DNA from: Scandinavium sp002470465
Lineage (GTDB): Bacteria; Pseudomonadota; Gammaproteobacteria; Enterobacterales; Enterobacteriaceae
Assembly (NCBI RefSeq): GCF_040750395.1
Contig: NZ_JBFLVD010000017.1
Location: forward strand, 1 to 64,000
Direction of reading: 5' to 3'
DNA: 64,000 nucleotides
The notes under the pieces were generated by a model. The model searched no databases and was not told the origin of the DNA. It saw nothing but the letters and a program-made list of their open reading frames with translations. This document shows, piece by piece, positions 33,189-41,825 of the stretch. The translations under genes were made by a program, and so were the position numbers. Positions within the stretch are counted from its first letter, which is position 1, and each line of letters starts with the position of its first letter.

Positions 33189-35153
33189 TCAGAAACGGTA
33201 ATCCAACGCCATAAAGTAACGGCGTCCATCTTCGTTGTAGCTGTAGTCGTCGCGGCTCAGATCTTTATCCATCAGGTTCATCACGCCCGCACGCAGTTTG
33301 ACGTTTTTCGTCGCCTGCCATGCGCCGCCGGTGTTCCAGATAACGTACCCGCCAGGCGTTGCCCCACCGTTCGTCATCGCCCGTTTCTCACCTGAGTAGT
33401 TTGCCTGCACGTAGAAGGACCAGTCCTGTGTTGCCTGCCAGTCCACGACGCCGTTGGCGGTGTGGAACGGCAGCTCTGACAGCGGTTTGTCGCCGCCGTT
33501 GCTGAGGTCACGCCCATCGTTATAGGTGTAGTTCAGCGTCACTTTCCAGTCTTCCGCCAACGGCACTTTCAGCTCCGTTTCCACGCCGCGAATACGCGCT
33601 TTATTGACGTTGTAGTAACGGAAAATCGGTTCGCCATCGGCGTTCAGCCCTACGTAGTTCGGGTAATCTTTCGCCTGATCCACATTACCGGTACGGCTGA
33701 TGCTGATGCGATCGTCCACGTTATTCTGGAAGGTCGTGATGCTGCCCTGCACCCCTTCCAGCCAGCCCTCTTCCCCGGCGTAATAGAGGCCAAGCTCGTA
33801 ACTTTCACTGGTTTCCGGCTTCAGGTCCGGGCTACCGACGATTTCACAGGCTCCGCGGCAGGAACCGGTTGTCCAGTCCGGGCTAAGCTGCAGTAGTGAA
33901 GGCGCTTTAAAAGCGTTGGCCCAGCCGCCCTTCACGGTGATGGTATCGGTCGCGGTATAAACCAGATACGCACGCGGGCTCCAGTGATCGCCGTAGGTTT
34001 CGTGGTCGTCCATACGTACGCCGGTGGTCAACGCCAGCGGCTCGAAAATCCGCCATTCGTCTTCAATAAACAGCGCGTACTGGCTGGCAGAAGTGTTACC
34101 GCTGCCCTGCAAATTCACCGGATCGTTCAGCTTGTCGTGGCGCCACTCGCCGCCAACGGTCAGCAGCTGATTGATGGGACTCAGAGGCAGCACGTATTTG
34201 CCGTCGATGGAGTTGCTTTCAGAGGTGATTACGCCCGCCTGTCCCGGATTTTTGTTATCCACTTTCTCGCCGTAGAACTTCAGCTCGCTGTTGCCCATAT
34301 CCCAGCGGCCATTGTGGCTCAGCGAGTAGTTCTGACGCTCAAGGCGGTTTTTATCGAGCGAGTCGGAATCGCGGTCCTGGCGGTCGAAACCGTAGCCTGC
34401 GGTGAAATCGTGATTATCGTTCGGTGTCCAGGCAAATTCGACGTTGCCATCGCGGCTGGTGTAGCCCTCAATGCGCGGTGATTCACCGGTGCTGGAGGTC
34501 GCTGATTTTTGCTGCTCGTCTTTCTCGCGTTTCGAGAGATTGCCGTAGGCCTTCATGCCCAGCACACCATCAATCAGCGGGCCGCTGGTAAAGAACTGGC
34601 CGTTCCAGGTATCACCACGGTCGCGATGTTCCTGAATCGTGGTATCGGCGGTGAGCGTGCCGTGCCACTTCTGGCCGATTTTTTTGGTGATGATGTTCAC
34701 CACACCGCCAAGGGCATCCGATCCGTAAAGCGACGACATCGGCCCGCGAACGACTTCGATACGCTCGATGGCATCCACCGGGATCCAGTTGAGATCAAAA
34801 TCATTGTGGCGGAACACGGCGTTGCGGGAGTTCACGCGCTTGCCGTCCACCAGAATGAGCGTATAGCTGCTGTCGAGCCCGCGCAGGCTGACGCCTTTGC
34901 GGTTGTCGCCTTCGTTGGTGAGCTGCACGCCCGGAACATCCTGTAAAACGTCTTTCAGATTCTGCACCGGACGGCGCTGAAGGTCCTGCTGCGTGATCAC
35001 GCTGATGCTTGCCGGGGCGTCCTTGACGCTCTGCTCCGTTGCGGCGGCGGTCACCACCAGCGTTTCGTCATCGCTGGCGGCCATAACCGGCAGCGCCAGC
35101 GTGAATGCAGAAGCGCATAATCCGCTCCGGACAAGAGGATTCAATCTGAACAT
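33189..35153 (-). CDS. cirA: CirA, TonB-dependent catecholate siderophore receptor (colicin I receptor)
   Basis: A 654-residue outer-membrane receptor. The signal peptide ends near residue 25 (VMA), followed by the TonB box ETLVVTAAA. The plug domain (about 40-160) has LKDVLQDVPGVQL and RGPMSSLYGSDALGGVVNIITK. The 22-strand barrel ends in ALDYRF with a C-terminal Phe. It imports dihydroxybenzoylserine-type ferric catecholates and is the colicin Ia/Ib receptor in E. coli. The ATG at 35153 has GGAG 8 bases upstream; an open frame reaches 58 codons further but crosses the promoter. A Fur box lies at 35314-35332. Confidence 0.95.
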   Translation of the reverse strand: MFRLNPLVRSGLCASAFTLALPVMAASDDETLVVTAAATEQSVKDAPASISVITQQDLQRRPVQNLKDVLQDVPGVQLTNEGDNRKGVSLRGLDSSYTLILVDGKRVNSRNAVFRHNDFDLNWIPVDAIERIEVVRGPMSSLYGSDALGGVVNIITKKIGQKWHGTLTADTTIQEHRDRGDTWNGQFFTSGPLIDGVLGMKAYGNLSKREKDEQQKSATSSTGESPRIEGYTSRDGNVEFAWTPNDNHDFTAGYGFDRQDRDSDSLDKNRLERQNYSLSHNGRWDMGNSELKFYGEKVDNKNPGQAGVITSESNSIDGKYVLPLSPINQLLTVGGEWRHDKLNDPVNLQGSGNTSASQYALFIEDEWRIFEPLALTTGVRMDDHETYGDHWSPRAYLVYTATDTITVKGGWANAFKAPSLLQLSPDWTTGSCRGACEIVGSPDLKPETSESYELGLYYAGEEGWLEGVQGSITTFQNNVDDRISISRTGNVDQAKDYPNYVGLNADGEPIFRYYNVNKARIRGVETELKVPLAEDWKVTLNYTYNDGRDLSNGGDKPLSELPFHTANGVVDWQATQDWSFYVQANYSGEKRAMTNGGATPGGYVIWNTGGAWQATKNVKLRAGVMNLMDKDLSRDDYSYNEDGRRYFMALDYRF

Positions 35154-35313
35154 TTCCATTCTCCATGAGGTGAAACAACCACAAAACCCCCGCCAGTCGA
35201 GGCGAGCGTAAAAAAGAGCAATATGAGAGATGTGGCTGGTCACCCTGGTCCGTTGGCGTCCCCGGACAAGATGCGGGAGAGTGGCTTCATCCTGAAAGTG
35301 CCAAGATGATAAA

Positions 35314-35332
35314 GAGAATGATAACAATTATC
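35314..35332 (-). promoter_or_regulatory. Fur box upstream of cirA
   Basis: GAGAATGATAACAATTATC matches 16 of 19 positions of the Fur consensus (GATAATGATAATCATTATC). It is 160 bases upstream of the cirA ATG. Iron repression of cirA through Fur is established in E. coli. Confidence 0.82.
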
Positions 35333-35376
35333 AATTAAATTGTGAGCAATTATGTCCAGAAGCTATTGCCCGGGCA

Positions 35377-35405
35377 TAAAAAAACCCTCCGCATGGGAGG
35401 GTTTT
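35377..35405 (-). terminator. Rho-independent terminator of lysP
   Basis: A stem AACCCTCC-GCAT-GGGAGGGTT is followed on the minus strand by seven T residues. It sits 19-47 bases past the lysP stop. The plus-strand face has TTTT and could act weakly in the other direction. Confidence 0.85.
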
Positions 35406-35423
35406 CAGACTGCTTTAAGTTAA

Positions 35424-36893
35424 TTACTTCTTAAAGCGCTCCGGGAAGTGCATTTCGCTGTAACGAACGAAATGGGTGCCCTTCGCCAGCTTGTAGCCGA
35501 ACCAGATAACCAGGAACAGCGGGATGCCGATGTAGGTCGCCGCCACGCCGCCCCAGTCGATGGTGTCTTTGAGGAACGCTTCGTAGTTCTGGCCGAGCGT
35601 GATAATCAGGCACAGCACGAACGCGAAGATTGGCCCCAGCGGGAAGAAGCCCGAACGGTACGGCAGGTTGTTGATGTCATTCCCCTGCATCACATAGCCG
35701 CGACGGAAACGGTAATGGCTGATGGCAATACCGAGCCACGCGATAAAGCCCGTCATCCCGGAGGTGTTCAGCAGCCACAGGTAAACGGTCTGGTTGCCGA
35801 ACATGGAGGTCAGGAAACAGAGCGCCGCAATCACCGTGGTCGCATACAGTGCGTTACGCGGTACACCGCCTCGGGAAAGCTTCGCAAAAATACGCGGCGC
35901 TTTGCCGTCGCAGGCCAGGGTGTAAAGCATACGCGTGGACGCATACATCCCGGAGTTACCCGCCGACAGCACCGCCGTCAGGATAACGGCGTTCATCACC
36001 GCCGCCGCCGACAGCAGACCCGCGTGCTGGAACACCAGCGTGAATGGGCTGACGGAGATATCCTTCACGTCGTTACGCAGCAGGCTCGGATCGGTATAAG
36101 GAATGATCAGGCTGATAATCAGGATGGCGAACACATAGAACAGCAGGATACGCCAGAACACCTGACGCACCGCGCGCGGAATGTTCTTCTCAGGATCTTC
36201 AGATTCACCCGCCGCGATACCGATAAGCTCGGTTCCCTGGAAGGAGAAGCCGACAATCATCGCCACGCCAATCATCGCCGCAAAGCCCCCGGCAAATGGT
36301 GCGTCGCCGGTTGTCCAGTTGCTCCAGCCGACCGGCTGTGCACCTTTGAAGATGCCGACGATCATCATGACGCCGACGATGATAAAGATAACGACGGTGG
36401 TCACTTTGATCAGCGAGAACCAATATTCGGCTTCACCAAAGCCTTTCACGGAGATCCAGTTCAGCAGGAACATGATGCCGAGGAACAGCGCGCTCCAGAT
36501 CCAGCCCGGCGTTTCCGGGAACCAGTAGTTCATCACCAGCTGGGCGGCCACGAGGTCAACGGCGATGGTCACCGCCCAGTTGTACCAGTAGTTCCAGCCC
36601 AGCGCGAAGCCAAAGCCTTCTTCTACATAGTTCTGACCGTAAGTGGCAAACGAGCCTGACACCGGCATATAGGCCGCCAGTTCGCCGAGGCTTGTCATCA
36701 GGAAGTACACCATCAGGCCAATCAAAATATAAGAAAGCAGCGCGCCGCCAGGACCCGCCTGCGAAATGGTTGCCCCGGAGGCAACGAATAGCCCTGTACC
36801 GATGGAGCCACCAATGGCGATCATCGTCAGGTGACGCGCCTTGAGTTCGCGGCGTAGCGCGGGCGCTTCTGTGGTTTTAGTTTCAGAAACCAT
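35424..36893 (-). CDS. lysP: LysP, lysine-specific permease
   Basis: A 489-residue APC-superfamily amino acid/proton symporter with twelve helices, the same length as in E. coli. The first helix carries the family motif IGGSIGTGLFVASG. In E. coli LysP imports lysine and also binds CadC to hold the lysine-decarboxylase response off; its gene is under ArgP control. The ATG at 36893 (MVSETKTTE) matches the family; an upstream in-frame codon would add seven residues. Confidence 0.96.
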   Translation of the reverse strand: MVSETKTTEAPALRRELKARHLTMIAIGGSIGTGLFVASGATISQAGPGGALLSYILIGLMVYFLMTSLGELAAYMPVSGSFATYGQNYVEEGFGFALGWNYWYNWAVTIAVDLVAAQLVMNYWFPETPGWIWSALFLGIMFLLNWISVKGFGEAEYWFSLIKVTTVVIFIIVGVMMIVGIFKGAQPVGWSNWTTGDAPFAGGFAAMIGVAMIVGFSFQGTELIGIAAGESEDPEKNIPRAVRQVFWRILLFYVFAILIISLIIPYTDPSLLRNDVKDISVSPFTLVFQHAGLLSAAAVMNAVILTAVLSAGNSGMYASTRMLYTLACDGKAPRIFAKLSRGGVPRNALYATTVIAALCFLTSMFGNQTVYLWLLNTSGMTGFIAWLGIAISHYRFRRGYVMQGNDINNLPYRSGFFPLGPIFAFVLCLIITLGQNYEAFLKDTIDWGGVAATYIGIPLFLVIWFGYKLAKGTHFVRYSEMHFPERFKK

Positions 36894-36999
36894 GGGAAAA
36901 TGCTGTCCTTCCAAAAAATGAGGCGCGATTGTAGCAGACGAAAGGGGATCCTTCCGGTTGAAATGCGCACTTATAAGAGAGCTTCATGATGAGACGCAA

Positions 37000-37005
37000 A
37001 TTATA
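37000..37005 (-). promoter_or_regulatory. Putative lysP promoter -10
   Basis: On the minus strand a perfect TATAAT lies about 107 bases upstream of the lysP ATG, between yeiE and lysP. The -35 region is weak, consistent with activator (ArgP) dependence. Transcription would start near 36993. Confidence 0.45.
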
Positions 37006-37039
37006 AGTAAAGCCCTTATCACGTCGCTTCGCCAGCGCC

Positions 37040-37906
37040 TCAGACATCGCAGTAGCGTAAGAAACGCTGCAATGCGTTAGAGAGGTGTTTTTGGCGATGG
37101 TGAATGCGCCACAGCTTTCGCGTCAGATGAGGAAGCGGGATCGGCACTTCAACCAGCGTGCCGCTGTCGAGCTGCTCTGCAATGACCCGCCGCGACAGGC
37201 AGCTGATGCCAAGCCCATGACGCACCGCGTGTTTGATGGCTTCTGAGTTGCCAAGCTCCATGCCAAGGTGAAACTCTGGGAGATGTGAAAGCAAGAGATA
37301 ATCAACAATTTCACGCGTGCCGGAACCATGTTCGCGCAGGATCCACGGCGCTTCAGCAAGCCTTGCCAGCGTCACCTTTTCGTTCAGCAGCGGCGAACCC
37401 GGGGCGGCAAATACCACCAGCTCATCTTCCAGCCAGGGCTCGGCAATGATTTCTGCTGCGTGACACGGCCCTTCAATAAGGCCGATATCCACGCGATAAT
37501 CACTGACGGCATTGATGACGTCCTGACTGTTGCCGACGCTAAGCTCCAGCGGCAGCGCCGGGAAATCACGACGATAGCGGGCGATAATTTCCGGCAGGAT
37601 ATAGTTGCCGATAGTGCTGCTGGCGAACACCCGGATAGCGCCATTGTCTTCGCGGAACAGCTGCTCGATTTCGGTCGCCTGCTCAAGCGTTGCCAGCGCA
37701 CGCGGATACAGCAGACGGCCGTGTTCGTTGACCACCAGTCGTTTGCCGACCCGGTCGAAAAGCTGTACACCAAGCTGGCCCTCCAGATCGGTTAACGCGG
37801 CGCTGACCGCTGACTGCGAAAGCGACAGCATTTGAGAAGCCTGCGTTGTTGACCCGCTTTTCAGCACTTCAGCAAACACTTCCAGCTGGCGTAGGGTGAT
37901 GTGCAT
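37040..37906 (-). CDS. yeiE: YeiE, LysR-type transcriptional regulator
   Basis: A 288-residue LysR-type regulator. The N-terminal winged helix covers residues 1-60 (LRQLEVFAEVLKSGSTTQAS; SLSQSAVSAALTDLEGQLGVQLFDR), and a substrate-binding effector domain follows. In Cronobacter the orthologue is a global sulfite-sensing regulator, and in E. coli YeiE has been linked to lysine and iron homeostasis. It is divergent from yeiH over 105 bases, the usual arrangement for a LysR regulator and its target. Confidence 0.93.
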   Translation of the reverse strand: MHITLRQLEVFAEVLKSGSTTQASQMLSLSQSAVSAALTDLEGQLGVQLFDRVGKRLVVNEHGRLLYPRALATLEQATEIEQLFREDNGAIRVFASSTIGNYILPEIIARYRRDFPALPLELSVGNSQDVINAVSDYRVDIGLIEGPCHAAEIIAEPWLEDELVVFAAPGSPLLNEKVTLARLAEAPWILREHGSGTREIVDYLLLSHLPEFHLGMELGNSEAIKHAVRHGLGISCLSRRVIAEQLDSGTLVEVPIPLPHLTRKLWRIHHRQKHLSNALQRFLRYCDV

Positions 37907-37938
37907 ATTGGACGCTCACTTACCACTTATTCAGATTA

Positions 37939-37954
37939 ATTATAAATATATAAT
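37939..37954. promoter_or_regulatory. AT-rich palindrome in the yeiE-yeiH divergent region, candidate YeiE site
   Basis: ATTATA-AATA-TATAAT is a perfect 6-base inverted repeat in the middle of the 105-base divergent promoter region, inside a longer AT-rich stretch (about 37930-37970). Its position and the T-N11-A-like pattern suit a LysR-family operator, but the halves could equally be two back-to-back -10 hexamers. Confidence 0.4.
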
Positions 37955-38011
37955 CAATTTTATTTTTAAACCAGCGCGACGTAACCTTTTGCCCAGATAA
38001 AGGAGAAGGTT

Positions 38012-39061
38012 ATGACAGCACTCACTCTCACCCCACGCCGCCATCCGATTAGGCATTTTGTTCCTGGCCTGGCTCTGACCGCACTGATTACCGGCGCGGC
38101 GCTGTGGACCGGCAGCATCCCGGCAATCGCTGGCGCGGGCTTTAGCGCACTGACAATGGCTATCCTGCTCGGCATGGTAATTGGCAATACGGTTTACCCA
38201 AAAATCTGGCAGCGCTGCGACGGCGGCGTCCTGTTCGCCAAGCAGCACCTGCTGCGTCTGGGTATCATTCTTTATGGCTTCCGCCTGACGTTTTCGCAAA
38301 TTGCTGACGTTGGCTTCAGCGGCATCGCCATCGACGTACTGACGCTCACCAGCACCTTTGTCCTGGCGTCTTTCCTTGGACAGAAAGTATTTGGCCTGGA
38401 CAAGCACACCAGCTGGCTGATTGGCGCGGGCAGCAGCATCTGCGGCGCGGCGGCGGTGCTGGCGACGGAACCCGTCCTGAAAGCGGAATCCAGCAAAGTG
38501 ACGGTCGCGGTCGCCACCGTGGTCATTTTCGGCACCATTGGTATTTTCCTCTACCCCGCGATGTACCCGGTGCTTGCACATTGGTTCAGCCCGGAAACCT
38601 ATGGCATTTACATGGGCTCGACCATCCATGAAGTCGCGCAGGTTGTGGCGGCGGGCCATGCCATCAGCCCGGATGCAGAAAACGCTGCGGTGATCGCCAA
38701 AATGCTTCGCGTGATGATGCTCGCGCCGTTCCTGCTGATTCTGGCGGCGCGCGTGAAACAACTCTCCCCGGCTAAAAACGGCGAGAAAAGTAAAATCACC
38801 ATTCCGTGGTTCGCGATCCTGTTTATCGTGGTGGCGATTTTCAACAGCTTCCACCTGCTGCCGAAGGCCGTAGTCGACATGCTGGTCACGCTCGACACCG
38901 TTCTGCTGGCAATGGCGATGGCGGCACTTGGCCTTACCACCCACGTTAGCGCGCTGAAAAAAGCCGGAGCAAAACCGCTCTTGATGGCGCTGGTGCTGTT
39001 CGGCTGGCTGATTGTCGGCGGCGGTATGATTAACGTGGCGGTTCATGCCCTGATGGCATAA
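38012..39061 (+). CDS. yeiH: YeiH, putative sulfate exporter family membrane protein
   Basis: A 349-residue membrane protein of the Cons_hypoth698/PSE family with about ten helices (IAGAGFSALTMAILLGMVIGNTVYP; WLIGAGSSICGAAAVLATEPV; STIHEVAQVVAAGHA). The GSSICGAAAV and TIHEVAQV blocks are family hallmarks. The substrate is not firmly known; sulfite/sulfonate links come from regulation by YeiE. AAAGGAGAAGG precedes the ATG at 38012. Confidence 0.93.
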   Translation: MTALTLTPRRHPIRHFVPGLALTALITGAALWTGSIPAIAGAGFSALTMAILLGMVIGNTVYPKIWQRCDGGVLFAKQHLLRLGIILYGFRLTFSQIADVGFSGIAIDVLTLTSTFVLASFLGQKVFGLDKHTSWLIGAGSSICGAAAVLATEPVLKAESSKVTVAVATVVIFGTIGIFLYPAMYPVLAHWFSPETYGIYMGSTIHEVAQVVAAGHAISPDAENAAVIAKMLRVMMLAPFLLILAARVKQLSPAKNGEKSKITIPWFAILFIVVAIFNSFHLLPKAVVDMLVTLDTVLLAMAMAALGLTTHVSALKKAGAKPLLMALVLFGWLIVGGGMINVAVHALMA

Positions 39062-39146
39062 AGCGCTGTATCACACTCCTGTTAACCCGCTATCATTAGC
39101 ACTTGCTATGCACTTCCCCCACCGGCGGGTTTAACAGGAGTTTTCT

Positions 39147-40004
39147 ATGAAATATATCGGAGCACACGTCAGCGCCTCCGGCGGTGTTGCCAATGCTGCC
39201 ATTCGCGCCGCAGAGCTTGAAGCCACCGCATTTGCCCTGTTCACTAAAAACCAGCGCCAGTGGCGCGCGGCTCCGCTGACCAGCGACGTCATTGACGATT
39301 TCAAAGCCGCCTGCGAAAAATACAACTTTACCTCCGCGCAAATCCTGCCGCACGACAGCTACCTGATTAACCTCGGCCACCCGGTGGCTGACGCGCTGGA
39401 AAAATCCCGCGAAGCCTTCCTCGATGAAGTGCAGCGCTGCGAGCAGCTCGGCCTTTCCCTGCTGAACTTCCACCCGGGCAGCCACCTGATGCAGATTGCG
39501 GTAGACGACTGCCTGGCGCGCATCGCGGAATCCATTAACATTACGCTGTCGCAAACCGAAGGCGTGGTGGCGGTGATTGAAAATACCGCCGGTCAGGGCA
39601 GCAACCTCGGCTTTGAGTTTGAACACCTCGCCGCCATTATTGATGGCGTGGAAGACAAATCCCGCGTCGGCGTGTGCATCGATACCTGCCACGCTTTTGC
39701 AGCGGGCTACGATTTGCGCACTGCAGAAGCCTGCGAGAAAACCTTCGAGGATTTTGAACGTATCGTCGGATTCCAGTACCTGCGCGGTATGCACCTTAAC
39801 GATGCGAAAAGCACCTTTGGCAGCCGCGTCGACCGCCACCACAGCCTCGGCGAAGGTAATATCGGCCACGACTGCTTCCGCTGGATCATGCAGGACAGCC
39901 GCTTCGACGGCATTCCGCTGATTCTGGAAACCGTAAACCCGGATATCTGGGCCGAAGAGATTGCCTGGCTGAAGGCGCAGCAGACCGCTGAAGTCGCGGC
40001 ATAA
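39147..40004 (+). CDS. nfo: Nfo, endonuclease IV
   Basis: A 285-residue tri-zinc AP endonuclease. The zinc ligands are in place: H69 (ILPHD), H109 (LNFHPGSHL), E145 (VIENTAGQG), D179 and H182 (CIDTCHAF), H216 (GMHLND), the D-R-H pair in SRVDRHHSLGEG, and the Glu in ILETVNPD. It nicks 5' to abasic sites and removes 3' blocking groups in base excision repair. AACAGGAG precedes the ATG. In E. coli nfo belongs to the SoxRS regulon. Confidence 0.96.
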   Translation: MKYIGAHVSASGGVANAAIRAAELEATAFALFTKNQRQWRAAPLTSDVIDDFKAACEKYNFTSAQILPHDSYLINLGHPVADALEKSREAFLDEVQRCEQLGLSLLNFHPGSHLMQIAVDDCLARIAESINITLSQTEGVVAVIENTAGQGSNLGFEFEHLAAIIDGVEDKSRVGVCIDTCHAFAAGYDLRTAEACEKTFEDFERIVGFQYLRGMHLNDAKSTFGSRVDRHHSLGEGNIGHDCFRWIMQDSRFDGIPLILETVNPDIWAEEIAWLKAQQTAEVAA

Positions 40005-40007
40005 AGA

Positions 40008-40036
40008 CAAAAAGGGCCGACCGTGTCGACCCTTTG
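40008..40036 (-). terminator. Bidirectional terminator between fruA and nfo
   Basis: AAAGGG-C-CGAC, loop CGT, GTCG-A-CCCTTT forms an 11-base stem with one mismatch. The minus strand ends it with TTTTTGTC, a good U-run for fruBKA transcripts; the plus strand has TTTGCTT for nfo. Confidence 0.65.
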
Positions 40037-40047
40037 CTTACTCACTT

Positions 40048-40131
40048 TTGCCGGATGGCGGCGAGACGCCTTATCCGGCCTACAAAACCAGCCGTTCCTG
40101 TAGGCCTGATAAGCAAAGCGCCATCAGGCAG
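40048..40131. repeat. REP/BIME between nfo and fruA
   Basis: GCCGGATGGCGGCGAGACGCC with TTATCCGGCCTACAAAA, then TGTAGGCCTGATAAG with CGCCATCAGGC, form paired REP-like units. The right unit runs into the last codons of fruA. In K-12 this junction contains yeiI-nupX-rihB-yeiL-psuGK. Confidence 0.7.
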
Positions 40132-41809
40132 CTTTCGCTACCACCTCAGCTTCCGGGCGCTTCAGCACCGCGTAAGAGAGTCCCGCCACCAGCGTACCGG
40201 CGACAATCGCCATCAGGTAACCCAGCACCGGCGTGATTGCGCCAGGGATCAGCAGAACAAACAGACCGCCGTGCGGTGCCATCAGCTTCGCACCAATTGC
40301 CATTGAGATAGCGCCGGTCACCGCGCCGCCAACGATGCAGCATGGCAGAACGCGCATCGGGTCACGGGCCGCGAACGGAATTGCCCCTTCGGTGATGAAG
40401 CACAGGCCGAGTACCAGCGCCGCTTTCCCGCCTTCGCGCTGCGCTTTATCGAACTTATTGCGCGCAACAATCGTTGCCAGGCCGAGCGCCAGCGGTGGCA
40501 CCATGCCTGCGGCCATAATCGCGGCCATCGGAGCATAGGTTTGCGTACTGAGCAGACCGACGCCAAACGCATATGCCGCTTTGTTCACCGGGCCCCCCAT
40601 GTCGGTACACATCATGCCGCCAAGGATTGCGCCAAGCAGTACCGCGTTTGCCGTGCCCATGGTTTGCAGCCAGTGGGTCAGGCCCGCCAGAATACCGGCT
40701 ACCGGTTTACCAATCAGGTAAATCATTGCCAGGCCAACGATCAGGCTTGAGAGCAGCGGAATAATCAGGATCGGTTTCAGCGCCTCCATGCTTGGGGGCA
40801 GCTTCACTTTGGTACTGATAAGCTTCGCGACGTAGCCCGCAAGGAAACCGGCGATGATACCGCCGATAAAGCCGGAGCCGGTGCTGACGGCCAGCATACC
40901 GCCGATAAGACCTGGAGTCAGGCCCGGACGGTCAGCAATCGAGAACGCGATGTACCCCGCCAGCACAGGCACCATCAGCGCGAAGGCTGAACCGCCGCCG
41001 ATCTGCATCAGCGCGGCCGCAAGCGTACCCTCTTCTTTAAATGCGGTGATCCCGAAGGCAAAGGAGAGCGCGATACACAGGCCGCCTGCAACCACCATCG
41101 GCAGCATATAGGACACGCCCGTCAGCAGGTGGCTGTAGGCACCGCCTTTCTTCTTGCCTTCGTTCGCCGCGGCCTGAGCGTTACCCGCAGGTTTGTACGG
41201 CTCGGCTTCCACCAGCGCTTTGTCCAGCTCCTGGGCCGTTTTCTTCAGCGCCAGGCCGGTAGAGGTGCGATACATCGGCTTGCCGGCAAACTTCGCCAGA
41301 TCCACTTCGATATCCGCCGCGACAATCACCAGATCCGCTTCAGCCACTTCTTCGGGCGTAATCGCATTGCCTGCGCCTACGGAGCCACGGGTTTCCACTT
41401 TCACCCACCAGCCGCGTTTTTTGGCTTCGGTTTCAATCGCTTCAGCCGCCATAAAGGTGTGCGCGACGCCCGTCGGGCAGGCCGTTACGGCAACAATACG
41501 TTTGGCACCGCTTTTCGCTGCGGGCGCAATTGACGCAGGCGTTGCATACGGCGTGGCGTGCGATTTAGCTTCGCTCAGGAACAGTTCCGGATGCGCCACC
41601 GCGCGATTTACATCGCCGAGGTACACTTGCTTGCCGTTCAGCGCGCTATCAGCCGGCAGCGTTGAACCCAGCACGATTGCCAGTTCGGCGTCGTTCGGGT
41701 TGTCGATAATCTCTAAATGGGCCTTGTGGGCCGCCGCGGCCAGCAGGGTCTTCGCCATATAGGCGCGCGCCTGTCCGAGCCCGGAATCGATAATCAGCAG
41801 CGTTTTCAT
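40124..41809 (-). CDS. fruA: FruA, fructose-specific PTS enzyme IIB'BC
   Basis: A 561-residue membrane transporter of the fructose phosphotransferase system. It has an N-terminal IIB' domain (about 1-90), IIB with phospho-Cys C111 in VTACPTGVAHT, a linker rich in Ala/Lys, and a IIC channel domain (about 230-555) with GGLCIALSFAFGI and CTDMGGPVNKAAYAFG. It phosphorylates fructose to fructose 1-phosphate during import, using phosphate from FruB. The ATG at 41809 (MKTLLIIDSGLGQ) follows GAGAGGCACA; it is 16 bases after fruK. Confidence 0.96.
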   Translation of the reverse strand: MKTLLIIDSGLGQARAYMAKTLLAAAAHKAHLEIIDNPNDAELAIVLGSTLPADSALNGKQVYLGDVNRAVAHPELFLSEAKSHATPYATPASIAPAAKSGAKRIVAVTACPTGVAHTFMAAEAIETEAKKRGWWVKVETRGSVGAGNAITPEEVAEADLVIVAADIEVDLAKFAGKPMYRTSTGLALKKTAQELDKALVEAEPYKPAGNAQAAANEGKKKGGAYSHLLTGVSYMLPMVVAGGLCIALSFAFGITAFKEEGTLAAALMQIGGGSAFALMVPVLAGYIAFSIADRPGLTPGLIGGMLAVSTGSGFIGGIIAGFLAGYVAKLISTKVKLPPSMEALKPILIIPLLSSLIVGLAMIYLIGKPVAGILAGLTHWLQTMGTANAVLLGAILGGMMCTDMGGPVNKAAYAFGVGLLSTQTYAPMAAIMAAGMVPPLALGLATIVARNKFDKAQREGGKAALVLGLCFITEGAIPFAARDPMRVLPCCIVGGAVTGAISMAIGAKLMAPHGGLFVLLIPGAITPVLGYLMAIVAGTLVAGLSYAVLKRPEAEVVAKAA

Positions 41810-41825
41810 TGTGCCTCTCCTGCTG

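Noticed and set aside
35448..36659. 403-codon frame antisense to lysP
   Set aside because: Low-complexity His/Arg/Asp-rich translation mirroring lysP codons; lysP itself is certain.
37940..39046. Long open frame (368 codons) antisense to yeiH
   Set aside because: Rich in His/Arg/Gln, no family resemblance, no ribosome site; it arises from the codon bias of the GC-rich yeiH gene on the other strand.
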